Shown here piece by piece: positions 9,237-18,686 of a stretch of 64,000 nt of DNA. The position numbers were made by a program, and so were the translations under genes. Numbering within the stretch: position 1 is the first letter of the stretch; each line of letters starts with the position of its first letter. The notes under the pieces were generated by a model. It was given only the letters and a program-made list of their open reading frames with translations, searched no databases and was not told the DNA's origin. Source of the DNA: Kurthia populi (lineage in GTDB: Bacteria; Bacillota; Bacilli; Bacillales_A; Planococcaceae); contig NZ_JBHUOR010000040.1 in the NCBI RefSeq assembly GCF_042686175.1, forward strand, positions 1 through 64,000. Reading direction: 5' to 3'.

Positions 9237-9912
9237 GATGTGTCACAGCCATATAGCCAAGGCCCTTTTTCGTCACAATAACATCAACCAATCCGAGCTC
9301 CTCTAATTTACCGCGCAGTCGATTGACATTCACCGTCAGTGTATTGTCATTTACAAAGCGTGCATCATCCCATAAGCGCTTCATCAAGTCATCACGCGAC
9401 ACAATTTCATCTGGGGATTCTAGCAAAACTTTCAAAATAAACTGCTCATTTTTTGTTAGTTCAATCACTTGCTCTCCCTTTGAAATGGTACTTGCCGCAT
9501 AATCGACCTGTGCATCATGAAATTGATTATTCGCTTCCTTCACTTCCTGGTAATCATAGGTGCGACGTAACAAGGCCTGTACTTTTGAACGCAGAACATC
9601 CATATGGAAAGGCTTTTGCACATAATCATCTGCGCCCATTTGCATCGCCATCACCATATCTAGTGGCTGGTCACGCGAGGATAAGAATAAAATCGGCACC
9701 GTTGAAATCGCTCGAATTTGACGACACCAATGAAAGCCATCAAACGCAGGTAACTGAATGTCAATCATGACAAGCTGTGGCTCAATTGCTTCAAAATCCT
9801 TTAGTACTTCATGAAAATCCGTTGGTGTTTCTACTGTATAGTTCCACGATGCAAAATCCTTTTTTATTTGTGATGCAATAACCACATCATCTTCTATTAA
9901 TAATATATTCAT
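9229..9912 (-). CDS. OmpR-family response regulator (BceR type)
   Basis: The 227-residue regulator has a receiver domain with the acidic pair E7/D8/D9, phospho-acceptor Asp51 (VMIDIQLPAFDG) and the conserved Lys in QKPF. A winged-helix DNA-binding domain covers about 130-225 (VNDNTLTVNVNRLRGKL, KKGLGYMA). The BceR set is transcribed as regulator-kinase, then ATPase-permease. The probable target is the TGACA inverted repeat in front of the ATPase gene. Confidence 0.93.
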   Translation of the reverse strand: MNILLIEDDVVIASQIKKDFASWNYTVETPTDFHEVLKDFEAIEPQLVMIDIQLPAFDGFHWCRQIRAISTVPILFLSSRDQPLDMVMAMQMGADDYVQKPFHMDVLRSKVQALLRRTYDYQEVKEANNQFHDAQVDYAASTISKGEQVIELTKNEQFILKVLLESPDEIVSRDDLMKRLWDDARFVNDNTLTVNVNRLRGKLEELGLVDVIVTKKGLGYMAVTHHD

Positions 9913-9941
9913 TTTCCCACCTCATTCCTTTCAAGCATAAA

Positions 9942-9970
9942 AAAACAGCCTGCATTACGCAAGCTGTTTC
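9942..9970 (-). terminator. Terminator of the gene at 9975
   Basis: AAACAGCTTGC and GCAGGCTGTTT pair and are followed by a T-run on the - strand, ending the small gene upstream of the BceR-type regulator. Confidence 0.75.
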
Positions 9971-9974
9971 TATG

Positions 9975-10400
9975 CTAATCAAATTTCTGCTGATATAAAA
10001 TCGATGTGTTAAAACGGAATTTTTTTAATAATGACGGATCTACTTCCACATAAACATTCGATGAGTCAAACATCCATTCACCTTCGTGGCAAACCATATT
10101 ATTTACCCATAAATGTTGTTTTTGTTGTCCTTTTTCTGTATAGCGAACTGTTGTCACATAAATTTTACGCTCTTCATTAATTGAAAAATGTGCTACATCC
10201 ATCAATTCAGGGTCTTCATTTGAATGATAATGTTTAAATAAATTTCCAAGCTCACTAATTGCTTGCTGCCCTTCATAGCGTTCCTCTTTTGAGCAAATTA
10301 TCGTTAAACTGAAATGCTCCGTACACTGTGCAACCCACGCCTTAAAATCCTCGCTAGAAAATGTTTTCTGCACTTCATTACCAATCGAATAGAAACTCAT
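9975..10400 (-). CDS. Putative NTF2/SnoaL-fold protein
   Basis: The 141-residue soluble protein has no signal peptide. Its order (a helix with EDFKAWVAQCTEHFSLTIICS, then strands carrying AHFSINEERKIYVTTVRYTEKG and the end MFDSSNVYVEVD) is like small NTF2/SnoaL-type alpha+beta barrels, but no catalytic motif is recognised. A GAGGAGGG ribosome site fixes the start. Its terminator lies directly before the BceR-type gene. Function unknown. Confidence 0.72.
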   Translation of the reverse strand: MSFYSIGNEVQKTFSSEDFKAWVAQCTEHFSLTIICSKEERYEGQQAISELGNLFKHYHSNEDPELMDVAHFSINEERKIYVTTVRYTEKGQQKQHLWVNNMVCHEGEWMFDSSNVYVEVDPSLLKKFRFNTSILYQQKFD

Positions 10401-10609
10401 TCAAAACCCTCCTCATATTCTATCTCAAAAAATTATTATTTATAGGATGTTACTTGCTTTCATTTTAATAAAAAATACCAGTTTGAGATAGCTTTTTTAT
10501 TAAATATATGAAAAAAATCCATAATTACATTAAATTTATGAATACTTTTCAGTGATTTTTATTATTTTTTGTAAATTAAGGGAATACTTTAAGAAAGGAG
10601 TGAGGAGAA

Positions 10610-11026
10610 ATGGACTCAAAACTGCAAGCACTAGAAATTTTAAAAAAGCAACCCTATGGCGTCATGGGCACCGTAGACGGCGATAAACCTTATGCACGCA
10701 TTATGACATTTATTCACGATGAGGATTTAACGCTGTATACTATTGCCCCAGTCCATTCAAACATTTTAAAGCATGTTGAACACAATCCATTCACCCATAT
10801 TTTATATGGCTATGAGGATCATGAAGATGATGTTTTTTTAGAAATTGAAGGTCAAGTTGAGCAAGCTGAAGATACTGAAAAAGCTATGGCGGTTTTACAA
10901 AATTATGACCGTATTCACCGCAATTCATTTAATGAACAGCATCACGTTCTACTAAAAATCAAACCGATTCGCATGCGCATTATGCATACAACGCGTAATG
11001 AGCCACTAGAAGTTATTATCCATTAA
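10610..11026 (+). CDS. PNPOx-like split-barrel flavin-binding protein (general stress protein 26 type)
   Basis: The 138-residue product fits the pyridoxamine 5'-phosphate oxidase-like family: GVMGTVDGDKPYARIMTFIHDEDLTLYTIA is the first split-barrel strand set, and VFLEIEGQVEQAED the later strands. Such proteins bind FMN, F420 or haem and are often stress induced, but the substrate cannot be read from sequence. It is followed 12 bases later by a paralogue, so the two are probably one operon. The ribosome site is strong and doubled (AAAGGAG, GAGGAG). Confidence 0.85.
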   Translation: MDSKLQALEILKKQPYGVMGTVDGDKPYARIMTFIHDEDLTLYTIAPVHSNILKHVEHNPFTHILYGYEDHEDDVFLEIEGQVEQAEDTEKAMAVLQNYDRIHRNSFNEQHHVLLKIKPIRMRIMHTTRNEPLEVIIH

Positions 11027-11038
11027 GGAGGGGATTTT

Positions 11039-11452
11039 ATGACTGTAGAAGAACATATTCGCCTTGTTTTAGACCGCGCTTCTATTGGTACACTTTACAT
11101 CGTCAAAGATGACAAACCAACAGGACGGTATATGACATTTAAAAGTGACGGCGCAACTCTTTATACGGTAACCGATAAAGATTCCGCTAAATTAATGGCC
11201 ATTGAAAAAAATCCCAATGTACACATTATTTTAGGCTATCAACCTGGCACTGAATACAATTACTTAGAATTTGAAGGAAAGGTCACCGATGTAATGGACG
11301 ACCAGTTACGTATTAAAATGCGTAATTTCTTTCGGTCCGTATTTCAAAAAGAAGCGGCAGAGGTTACACTACTTAAAATTGAACCATCTGTTATTTATTT
11401 GCATACACAAAATGGTTCACCAGCCCAAAAATTTGTTTTACCTATACAATAA
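11039..11452 (+). CDS. PNPOx-like split-barrel protein, tandem paralogue
   Basis: This 137-residue protein is the paralogue of its upstream neighbour: IGTLYIVKDDKPTGRYMTFKSDGATLYTVTDK aligns with the same region there, as does YLEFEGKVTDVMDD. It is likely a small flavin- or haem-binding barrel, and the pair could form a heterodimer since this fold dimerises. AAGGAGGGG precedes the ATG. The gene ends just before a 137-bp dispersed repeat that can act as its terminator. Confidence 0.85.
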   Translation: MTVEEHIRLVLDRASIGTLYIVKDDKPTGRYMTFKSDGATLYTVTDKDSAKLMAIEKNPNVHIILGYQPGTEYNYLEFEGKVTDVMDDQLRIKMRNFFRSVFQKEAAEVTLLKIEPSVIYLHTQNGSPAQKFVLPIQ

Positions 11453-11458
11453 TAAAAA

Positions 11459-11595
11459 AAAGAGACTGAGACAAAACACGTCATTTTCCTTTTTTAGCGT
11501 TCGCAACGAAAAACCGGAACCGCGCCACCGCGCGATTCCGGTTTTTCTTATGCTCCTATGAGAGGTGATTTCTACACGTATGTCAAAGCCTCTTT
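11459..11595 (+). repeat. 137-bp dispersed inverted-repeat element, copy A
   Basis: The element starts with AAAGAGACTGAGACA and ends with TGTCAAAGCCTCTTT, imperfect terminal inverted repeats. In the middle is a strong hairpin, AAAAACCGGAA...TTCCGGTTTTT, with a GC-rich loop. It carries no open frame. Its length and order match the copies at 20686, 47775 and 61717. Confidence 0.85.
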
Positions 11596-11605
11596 TTTTG
11601 TACAA

Positions 11606-13326
11606 TTATGATGCATACACACGATTTCTTCCAGACCGTTTCGCCATATACAGATTTTCATCTGCTTTATGCAGTAATTCTTCTACCGTTTCCTCATTCG
11701 TATATGTCACAACCCCAAAACTTGCGGTTACGCGCTTTAAATCGCGACCTAGATGCTCCAAATTGGCATGCTCAATTCGTTGACGGAGCTCCTCAGCTAA
11801 AGACATCGCTTGATCATCCTGCGTAATCAACACAAACTCTTCGCCACCATACCGTGCAAATAATACATTTGGAGGCAAGATTTTATTAATTATATCAACA
11901 AAAACCTTTAATAATTGATCCCCTGCGACATGACCGTAATAGTCATTGTATTGTTTGAATTCATCGATATCTATCATAATGAGTGACCATTTTTGCTGTT
12001 GCTGCTTTGCATGGTCAAATTGATTGGCAACCATTTCATTAAAGTATCGACGATTCGCAATACCTGTAAGCCCATCCTGCCAAACAAGCGCCTCTAGCTG
12101 TTCATTTTTCTCTTTCAACTGCTTTGTTTGTAACGCTACTTCTTCATCTAATGATTGATTAAGGCGAATTAATTCCATGCGCCCTTCGGCAAAATCCTTT
12201 GCGATAGCAATTAATTGTAGTAATAAATAAAGCGCTACAGCAGGCATTGTCATTTCATAACGAATCGTGATAACGCCACTACCTTTTAAATAATCTAAAA
12301 TAACACCACTAAATACGATAATCGCCCCTATCATATTGAGACGAGACACCCATTTATTTAATCGGGCCGAATGAATCATGACATATAATAGATAGAAAAA
12401 TACGGGTAGCATCACCCACGAAACACTAAAGAAGAGGGTTTGGAAAACAAGTGGTGGGGTCAATACTGTAATGACGATTAACAAACCACAAATTAACCAA
12501 ACACTATATACAACCCACTTAGCAAAAAAACTTCATAATACAATTTCATTAAATAAATAAAAATAGCAAAGCATAAAAGTGTCCAAATATACTCCATCTT
12601 TGTCGCACCCACGTATGAAATGCTTGTCACCTTTTCATATAAAAATGGCACCGCAAAAAACGAACGGATTGCAAAGCTCACACAAAATAAACCGAATACA
12701 AAAAATTCACGTAAATCTTTTAAAAACCATGCAAAAATTAACATCAATAAGCCCATCATAAACATTAGCCCCGACACAACAGTATTCCGATAAAATTGCA
12801 AATTACTTTGTCGATCAACTGCTGCCTGATTTCCAATGTAAATCGAATTTTCAAAACCCCCACGCATCTGCTGGAAACTCGACATTTCCATTTGAAATGT
12901 CACCGTATCTTTTGATGGTGTGAAATAAGCTGTTCGAGAAGCTAACAATGTTTCATGTAGGTTTTCAGGACCAACTTCCCCTACAGAAACCAGTTTTTTC
13001 CCATCCACATAGAAAGCATATGCGCTATATTCAAAAGGAATATGTACAGCTAGACGATGATTACGCCATTCCTTCGGTACGGACCACTTCCGAATATACG
13101 TGCCATATGTATTCCTTACACCAACTGATTTTTGAAAAGAGCTCGGTATGTGTACAACCTTACCTTGTTCAAATGTACCTTTAGTCATCATTTCTTTGTG
13201 ATAAAATACCTATTCACCATCAAGTGTATGCAAGCGATTTTCAGCTGATAATGTATGCGCTGAAACTGTGAAATTACCGCTAATGAGCGTGAATACAACT
13301 ATAAATAATACAACGAACTGTTTCAT
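11606..13326 (-). pseudogene. Broken 7TMR-DISM/GGDEF diguanylate cyclase gene
   Basis: One reading frame of about 573 codons is broken twice. From ATG 13326 it encodes a signal peptide (MKQFVVLFIVVFTLISG). Codon 39 is TAG (13210-13212), where LDGE-stop-VFYHKE suggests a lost Trp of LDGEW. An extracellular 7TMR-DISM-like sensor and membrane helices follow. At the A7 run 12524-12530 (+ strand) the frame shifts; one more base restores YYEVFFAKWVVYSVWL into the rest. The end is a coiled coil and a GGDEF domain with GGEEF intact. The intact ancestor would make c-di-GMP in response to an extracellular cue. The TAG is unlikely to be a read error; the homopolymer could be. Confidence 0.85.
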
Positions 13327-13488
13327 GACATCTATACCTCAAACCAATTTCTTATTTTATTCCTATTTAACTACTATTTTAGCACCAAAATAGGTATTCG
13401 TTAATTTTAATTATAAACCCATACTGATTTTGTTATTTTTTTGCTTTAACGGATATCTGAAAGATAACAAAAAAACAGGAGGATGCTT

Positions 13489-14106
13489 ATGCCAAAGGCA
13501 ATGATTTATCAACTTCCACCAATTCATCGTCTCTTAACGATAGTAGCCAGTGTTTTGTTCACGGTTGAAATCGCGATTTTATTATCTGCGCCACTTTCAT
13601 GGATAATCCAGCTATTAATTGCTGTTGAAGTCTTTCCCTTTGTCGTAACAGCTTTCCTTTATGCAACAAAAGGTTCTGTTACAGCGATTCCATCAACGGC
13701 TATCACAAGTATTCTTTATATGGCGTTAGATAGCTATCATCAGCGATTCCAAACGGAACGAACACTCTTACGCCTTCTTGTCGTGCAACAAGAGGCACCT
13801 AAAACAAATGAGAAAATTGCACCGCTTTTACGTCGCTACCCCGAAATCATTTATACGTACCGACTCATGCAGCTGCTTGGCAAAGATTCACTTGCAAAAA
13901 ACAAACGAGTGAAAACCTTTTATCAAGATGCCTTTCAATCATGTGATGCGCGTGATTTAAAGGTATTAAATGACTTTGGTCTATCCGCAAAAATGATTAT
14001 CAATTTATTAACAAATGGGCGTACAAGTGTCGTCGTTTATCGAACACTTTACAAAAAAGAAATTTCACATTGGTATACTGCGCTAGAGGAAACGTTAGCG
14101 CGCTAA
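13489..14106 (+). CDS. Membrane-anchored protein of unknown function
   Basis: The start is ATG 13489, because AGGAGG (13477-13482) sits directly against the earlier ATG 13483 but 6 bases from this one. The 205-residue product has two or three membrane helices (about 14-75) and a soluble C-terminal part of about 120 residues rich in Arg and Leu (TLLRLLVVQQEAP, VKTFYQDAFQSCDARDLKVL). No known motif is seen. It is monocistronic, with a strong terminator shared with the convergent gene. Confidence 0.7.
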   Translation: MPKAMIYQLPPIHRLLTIVASVLFTVEIAILLSAPLSWIIQLLIAVEVFPFVVTAFLYATKGSVTAIPSTAITSILYMALDSYHQRFQTERTLLRLLVVQQEAPKTNEKIAPLLRRYPEIIYTYRLMQLLGKDSLAKNKRVKTFYQDAFQSCDARDLKVLNDFGLSAKMIINLLTNGRTSVVVYRTLYKKEISHWYTALEETLAR

Positions 14107-14130
14107 AAACTGCAAATAGCGGTTCTCAAC

Positions 14131-14170
14131 AAAAAGAGGGAATCACGCCAACGCGCGATTCCCTCTTTTT
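14131..14170. terminator. Bidirectional terminator
   Basis: AAAAAGAGGGAATC and GATTCCCTCTTTTT pair around an ACGCC/CGCG loop. It separates two convergent genes and shares the GGAATC..GATTCC core with other left-arm terminators. Confidence 0.85.
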
Positions 14171-14172
14171 AG

Positions 14173-14613
14173 TTAGACATTTTCCATAATGACATAAATC
14201 CATTGATCCTCGTCACGATAGCATCGTAAAAATTGTCCTTCTGAAAGCGCGATTTTTTGCGCTGTATGTTCAAATAAAATAGCTCGTATTGTTACGTAAT
14301 ATACTTTTTTCAGTACAGTTTCCTCAGTTACTTGTTCGTATTGTGTTAGATTCCCACAGAATGACTGCGCCATCAAACCATCAAATGCTCGGTAATGCTG
14401 AAAGTAAACGAAAGCTGCTTTGAGATGCAGTAATAGATCTCGCTCATACGCTGTCACTATATGCACTTCCTTCGCATTCATATGTCTTTTCTCTTGCGCT
14501 AGTAGTTGCTCATTATACATTGCGAATGGCGCCTTTTCAATGCGCTCAATTGTTTCATTATCCAATGTCTTCACTGGTACATCAATCGTAGCATAGCGAA
14601 CGTTTACTTTCAT
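14173..14613 (-). CDS. Conserved-looking small soluble protein, function unknown
   Basis: The 146-residue protein has no signal peptide or membrane helix. The first part (MKVNVRYATIDVPVKTL) is beta-like; residues 35-130 are mostly helical with many aromatic residues (AAFVYFQHYRAFDGLM). No motif is recognised. The start is fixed by two good ribosome signals (AAGGAGTGGAGGAAT). It is a single-gene unit. Confidence 0.65.
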   Translation of the reverse strand: MKVNVRYATIDVPVKTLDNETIERIEKAPFAMYNEQLLAQEKRHMNAKEVHIVTAYERDLLLHLKAAFVYFQHYRAFDGLMAQSFCGNLTQYEQVTEETVLKKVYYVTIRAILFEHTAQKIALSEGQFLRCYRDEDQWIYVIMENV

Positions 14614-15030
14614 ATTCCTCCACTCCTTAATTTAAAAAGAAATTTCTATCTCCCTATTTTCTATTTACAGAAGCTGTTTTCATTATAAGCCATCAAATGA
14701 TTATTTAACATAAAAAATTAAAAAATTCTGAAAAATAAATTTTCAGAGGATTAACTTTAGACCTATACTCGTTTTTTAAATTGCGTTTTTTTATCTTTAG
14801 GTTCATTAAAAAAACAATGTTTCAAGATGTTTTATAACGGTTAAAGATTTTAGCCATCGTGATTTTTTAAAAATTTGGCGTTTTTTACAAGCTTTTTATT
14901 AAAAATTAATAAAAATATATAAAAAAAAGAGGATAACACTATGAAAGTAGGGTATATAAAAACCATACCAAATCCGAATATATTTAACTAGGTATTTAGA
15001 ACCACTTATTATCCAGGAGGAAAGCTATTT
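14614..15030. other. AT-rich upstream region of the autolysin gene with a possible 16-codon leader
   Basis: This 417-base region is very AT-rich. A short frame at 14941-14991 encodes MKVGYIKTIPNPNIFN and is preceded by AGAGGATAA, a passable ribosome site, 39 bases before the autolysin start. It may be a leader peptide or chance. The AGGAGG site of the autolysin is near 15017. No other structure was found. Confidence 0.35.
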
Positions 15031-16116
15031 ATGAGAAAAGAACTAATTACGACATTTATGGCAACGGGAGCCGCAACAGCTTTCTTTGCTGCAACAGATA
15101 CTGCAAGTGCAACATCAACGTATACGGTAAAGGCTGGCGATAGCCTTTCAAAAATTGCTGTTATGTACAACACATCCGTTGATAAGCTTAAAAAAATCAA
15201 TAAACTAAAAGGTCCTTATATTTATATAGGACAAAAAATTAATATAAAAAGTTCCAAAAACACACTGAAAACAACGAAAAAATCGACAACAACATCACCT
15301 TCACATAAAACATCAAGCGCTTCAGCTACATATACAGTCAAACCTGGTGATTCTTTAAGTCTTATTGCTTCAAAGCACGGTATGTCATTACAGACATTAA
15401 AATCAATCAATGGTTTATCATCTGATCGAATCTTTGTCGGTCAATCGTTAAAAACGACTGGAAAAACAACAAAGAAAATTGTTGTTGCCTCACCAGCGAC
15501 AAAAACCGTGAAAAAGCAAAAAGTTTCTACTTCGACATACACAGTTAAAGCTGGCGATTCACTTGGCCTTATTGCTAGTAGAACCGGCATTAGCGTGTCT
15601 GAATTAAAACGTATTAATGGTCTTACTTCTAACCTAATTCACCCAAATCAAACATTAAAATTAAAGGGCAAGGCACAACCAGTTTACGCAAGTAAAACAA
15701 CGACCGTATCTAATAAAGTCTCATCTACAAAAACGACTACAGCGACATCAAATGCTGGTGGCGGTATTTTAAATCTTGCGATGAAACAGCAAGGCGTGCC
15801 TTATGTTTGGGCAGGGTCAACACCAAATGGCTTTGACTGTTCTGGCTTTATCTATTATGTATTTAAAAATAACGGCTACAATATTGGACGAACTTCTGTA
15901 GCTGCTTACCGCGCACAGGCACAATCTGTATCTGCTAGTTCTTTACGTGCTGGCGATATCGTATTCTTCCAAAACACTTATAAACAAGGCGTCTCTCATG
16001 CAGGGATTTATATTGGCGGTGGTCAATTTATCCACGCTGGCTCAAGTGGTGTGCAAATTACGAACGTGCAAGACAGCTATTGGTCGAAACATTTTCATAG
16101 CTACGGAAGACTTTAA
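15031..16116 (+). CDS. Secreted peptidoglycan D,L-endopeptidase, three LysM plus NlpC/P60
   Basis: The 361-residue cell-wall hydrolase is of the LytE/LytF/CwlS type. A signal peptide (cleavage near ASA-TS, 28) is followed by three LysM modules (about 30-73, 100-143 and 170-213, each with YTVKxGDSL), Thr/Ser/Lys-rich linkers, and an NlpC/P60 domain (about 245-361). The catalytic Cys lies in FDCSGF, His in SHAGIYIGGG and the third polar residue in FIHAGSSG. It should cut gamma-D-Glu-meso-diaminopimelate bonds during cell separation. It has a strong ribosome site and its own terminator. Confidence 0.94.
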   Translation: MRKELITTFMATGAATAFFAATDTASATSTYTVKAGDSLSKIAVMYNTSVDKLKKINKLKGPYIYIGQKINIKSSKNTLKTTKKSTTTSPSHKTSSASATYTVKPGDSLSLIASKHGMSLQTLKSINGLSSDRIFVGQSLKTTGKTTKKIVVASPATKTVKKQKVSTSTYTVKAGDSLGLIASRTGISVSELKRINGLTSNLIHPNQTLKLKGKAQPVYASKTTTVSNKVSSTKTTTATSNAGGGILNLAMKQQGVPYVWAGSTPNGFDCSGFIYYVFKNNGYNIGRTSVAAYRAQAQSVSASSLRAGDIVFFQNTYKQGVSHAGIYIGGGQFIHAGSSGVQITNVQDSYWSKHFHSYGRL

Positions 16117-16140
16117 AATTAAAAAGACATCGATAGTCGA

Positions 16141-16179
16141 AAAAAAGGAATTGTGCAATCAAAGCGCAATTCCTTTTTT
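16141..16179. terminator. Terminator of the autolysin gene
   Basis: AAAAAAGGAATTGTGC and GCGCAATTCCTTTTTT form a strong stem with a T-run on both strands. It may also stop antisense transcription from cysE. Confidence 0.85.
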
Positions 16180-16222
16180 ATGAACCAATGAATGAAACTA
16201 AAATTCCTAGCTTCTTTTTTGA

Positions 16223-17152
16223 TTAAATTTCGTATTCAATTGCCACAGCTTTACTACTACTAATATTAGGTGATGGTTGTGAATTGTAGACGCGAGAATA
16301 CGGTACAATCGAATGTGTCAGCCAAATATTCGAACCTAAAATCGAGTCATGGCCAATTTTCGTTTTGCCCCCTAAAATAGTTGCCCCAGCATAAATCACG
16401 ACATTATCTTCAATATCTGGGTGACGTTTAATGCCCTTAATTGGATTGCCATTTTCGTCAAGCGGGAAACTTAATGCGCCAAGTGTTACGCCTTGATAAA
16501 CTTTTACGTTATTACCAATCGTACACGTTTCACCAATAACAACACCTGTACCGTGGTCAATAAAGAATGAATGCCCAATTGTCGCACCCGGGTGAATGTC
16601 GATACCAGTTAAATCATGCGCATGTTCTGACATAATACGCGGGATAATTTTGACATCCATTTTATACAACTCATGTGCAATACGGTGCGCGCATACAGCT
16701 TGAATAGATGGATAGCTTAATAAAATTTCTTCTAATGATACAGCTGCCGGGTCACCATTGTATGCTGCTTGAATGTCCGATTGAATCATTTTACGAATTG
16801 CCGGGAATTTATTTAATAAATCCATGACAATCTGATCGGCACACTCACGCGCATCTGTTGGACAATCTTTTTCGTTGCTATAGACTAGTACTTTTTCAAC
16901 CATGTCACGTAAATCAACAGCCGCTTTACGCAAGTTGTTGCTAACAGCCATGTTCAGGCGTACTTCATCCATTTTCTTTTGGTCATAGATTCCTGGGAAC
17001 AGTGCCATACGGAAGCTTTCTAACACTTTCACGATGCGGTCGCGTCCTTTAAATCCAATCGAATTTTCTGTATCGAAATGCTCGCGGTTAATTTCTGTTA
17101 ATTCACGCGCGATCGACGGTACTTTATTATCTAGCCATTCATGTAATTCCAT
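16223..17152 (-). CDS. cysE: Serine O-acetyltransferase (long CysE/EpsC type)
   Basis: The 309-residue enzyme makes O-acetylserine from serine and acetyl-CoA, the first step of cysteine synthesis. The N-terminal half is helical. The C-terminal part is a left-handed beta-helix of hexapeptide turns (about 180-290), with HAHDLTGIDIHPGATIG, IDHGTGVVIGET and a loop carrying VTLGALS and KRHPDIEDNVVIYAGATILGG. Asp and His of the active site are in place. It is longer than the Bacillus chromosomal CysE (about 217), resembling the 300-residue EpsC class. No T-box leader is seen upstream; AAGGGAGG is the ribosome site. Confidence 0.9.
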   Translation of the reverse strand: MELHEWLDNKVPSIARELTEINREHFDTENSIGFKGRDRIVKVLESFRMALFPGIYDQKKMDEVRLNMAVSNNLRKAAVDLRDMVEKVLVYSNEKDCPTDARECADQIVMDLLNKFPAIRKMIQSDIQAAYNGDPAAVSLEEILLSYPSIQAVCAHRIAHELYKMDVKIIPRIMSEHAHDLTGIDIHPGATIGHSFFIDHGTGVVIGETCTIGNNVKVYQGVTLGALSFPLDENGNPIKGIKRHPDIEDNVVIYAGATILGGKTKIGHDSILGSNIWLTHSIVPYSRVYNSQPSPNISSSKAVAIEYEI

Positions 17153-17389
17153 AATTCTTGGTGGCCTCCCTTAGCTATGTTACTTTTCCTATCAGAATTC
17201 TTAATCACTCTATTTTAGCGTATTTTGACATGACTTCCAACTAGGAAAACTCAAAAAGGGATATTTTAACTGAACATTCGGCACTTTCCACAAAAATCAA
17301 CCTATAGTTGCATTTATCTACAAAATGCTACAATTACTCGCTAGTAAATTTCACGTTGAAACTATATGCTATTTGTAGGAGGTGGTGTT

Positions 17390-18493
17390 ATGAATCTACA
17401 ATTTTCAACGATTTTTACGACTCGCCGAAAAGAGCTTAACGTGACACAAGAACAAGTGGCACAGTACATCGGTGTGTCGCGGGCAGCCGTTTCAAAATGG
17501 GAGAAAGGCCAAAGTTACCCTGATATTACAATACTGCCAAAGCTTGCGACCTATTTCAATTTATCAATTGATACATTACTTGGTTATGAGCCGCAGTTGA
17601 CGACCGAACACATCATTGCGCTCTATAAAGAACTGTCAACAGCGTTTCACGAGCAGCCATTTCATGAAGCCGAAGTAGCAGTAGAAGCACTTATTCATGA
17701 TTATTATTCTTGCTTTCCATTTTTATTGAAGATGGCGCAGCTCTATTTAAATTATGCGGCGCTCGCTGATAATCCCGTGACGATAGCGGTACGCATTGAG
17801 CAACTCTGTTTACGTGTCGAGCAATATAGCGATGATTTTGATTCCTTAAATGAAGCGCGCATGATTGGCAGTCTAGCGCTCCTCATGCAGCAACGCGCTA
17901 GTGACGTCCTCGAAAAAATCGGCAACCGCGTGCAAATCCAATTTAATGAAGACCAAGTAATTTCACGGGCACATCAATTACTCGGCAATATCGAGCAAGC
18001 AACAGAAATTTTGCAAGCGAGCACATATCAGCATCTCTTTCTCGTCATTTCTACATGTACCGACAGCTTATTATTAGAAGAAGCCACTCATTTTGATGAA
18101 ACTATTAAACGCGTCACACAGCTCATTGACACGTGGAATATCCAAGCGTTAAATCCAAATACGAGTCTTGTGTTTTATTTAACGGCAGCAACGGGCTATA
18201 TGCAGCAACAGAAGCACGATGAGGCGATTGTGATGCTAAAAGAATATGCGAAGGCATGTACTAAGTTATCATTTCCGCTTCAGCTATGTGGTGATACCTA
18301 TTTTAACTTAATCAATCACTGGCTTCATTCAACGATGCAACTGGCGACTGTCACACCACGCGATGAAGCTTCTGTACGCCGCGATATTGTGTCATCCATT
18401 ACACAGCACCCTGCATTTGCACCACTACATGAACGCGATGATTACAAGCTACTTGTCCAAACAATTCACCATACATTAGAGAGGGAGTCATGA
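17390..18493 (+). CDS. XRE-family regulator with helical repeat C-terminus
   Basis: The start is ATG 17390, 6 bases after TAGGAGGTGG; an in-frame ATG at 17366 lies before this site and is unlikely. The 367-residue product has an N-terminal Cro/CI helix-turn-helix (about 5-60: NVTQEQVAQYIGVSRAAVSKWEKGQSYPDITILPKLA) and a helical C-terminal region (65-360) of TPR-like pairs. It precedes, by one base, a YxlE-YxlF-YxlG set and probably controls it, taking the place of the sigma factor in the B. subtilis sigY operon. The ligand is unknown. Confidence 0.85.
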   Translation: MNLQFSTIFTTRRKELNVTQEQVAQYIGVSRAAVSKWEKGQSYPDITILPKLATYFNLSIDTLLGYEPQLTTEHIIALYKELSTAFHEQPFHEAEVAVEALIHDYYSCFPFLLKMAQLYLNYAALADNPVTIAVRIEQLCLRVEQYSDDFDSLNEARMIGSLALLMQQRASDVLEKIGNRVQIQFNEDQVISRAHQLLGNIEQATEILQASTYQHLFLVISTCTDSLLLEEATHFDETIKRVTQLIDTWNIQALNPNTSLVFYLTAATGYMQQQKHDEAIVMLKEYAKACTKLSFPLQLCGDTYFNLINHWLHSTMQLATVTPRDEASVRRDIVSSITQHPAFAPLHERDDYKLLVQTIHHTLERES

Positions 18494-18494
18494 C

Positions 18495-18686
18495 ATGGAT
18501 ACTCTAAACTGGGCACTTATCGCCCCACTGATTGTTATTCAATTTGTACTTATGATTATGGCATTAATTGATATTAAACGCATCCACGCCACAAATGGAC
18601 CAAAATGGGTATGGATTCTCGTCGTTATCGTCGTCAATACAATTGGGCCGATTGTGTACTTCATTTTCGGACGTAAAAACGTATGA
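18495..18686 (+). CDS. YxlE-like small membrane protein (PLD N-terminal domain)
   Basis: The 63-residue product has two membrane helices and the pattern of the phospholipase-D N-terminal domain family (LIDIKRIHATNGPKWVWILVVIVVNTIGPIVYFIFGR), as in B. subtilis YxlE. In B. subtilis, yxlE lies between the sigY anti-sigma genes and yxlFG; here the same order is kept after an XRE regulator. Its end overlaps the next gene by 4 bases, so it is translationally coupled to the ABC transporter. Confidence 0.85.
   Translation: MDTLNWALIAPLIVIQFVLMIMALIDIKRIHATNGPKWVWILVVIVVNTIGPIVYFIFGRKNV

Noticed and set aside
10565..10600. GGGAAT as a sigma-B -10 before the PNPOx-like pair
   Set aside because: The -10 fits, and related stress proteins are sigma-B dependent, but no GTTT -35 lies at 12-15 bases.
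12493..13191. Independent sensor protein gene
   Set aside because: The reading continues upstream through a TAG to a signal peptide and downstream by a one-base shift into GGDEF, so it is part of a pseudogene.
17153..17365. T-box leader for cysE
   Set aside because: No T-box sequence, specifier structure or terminator is visible, and the ribosome site follows directly.
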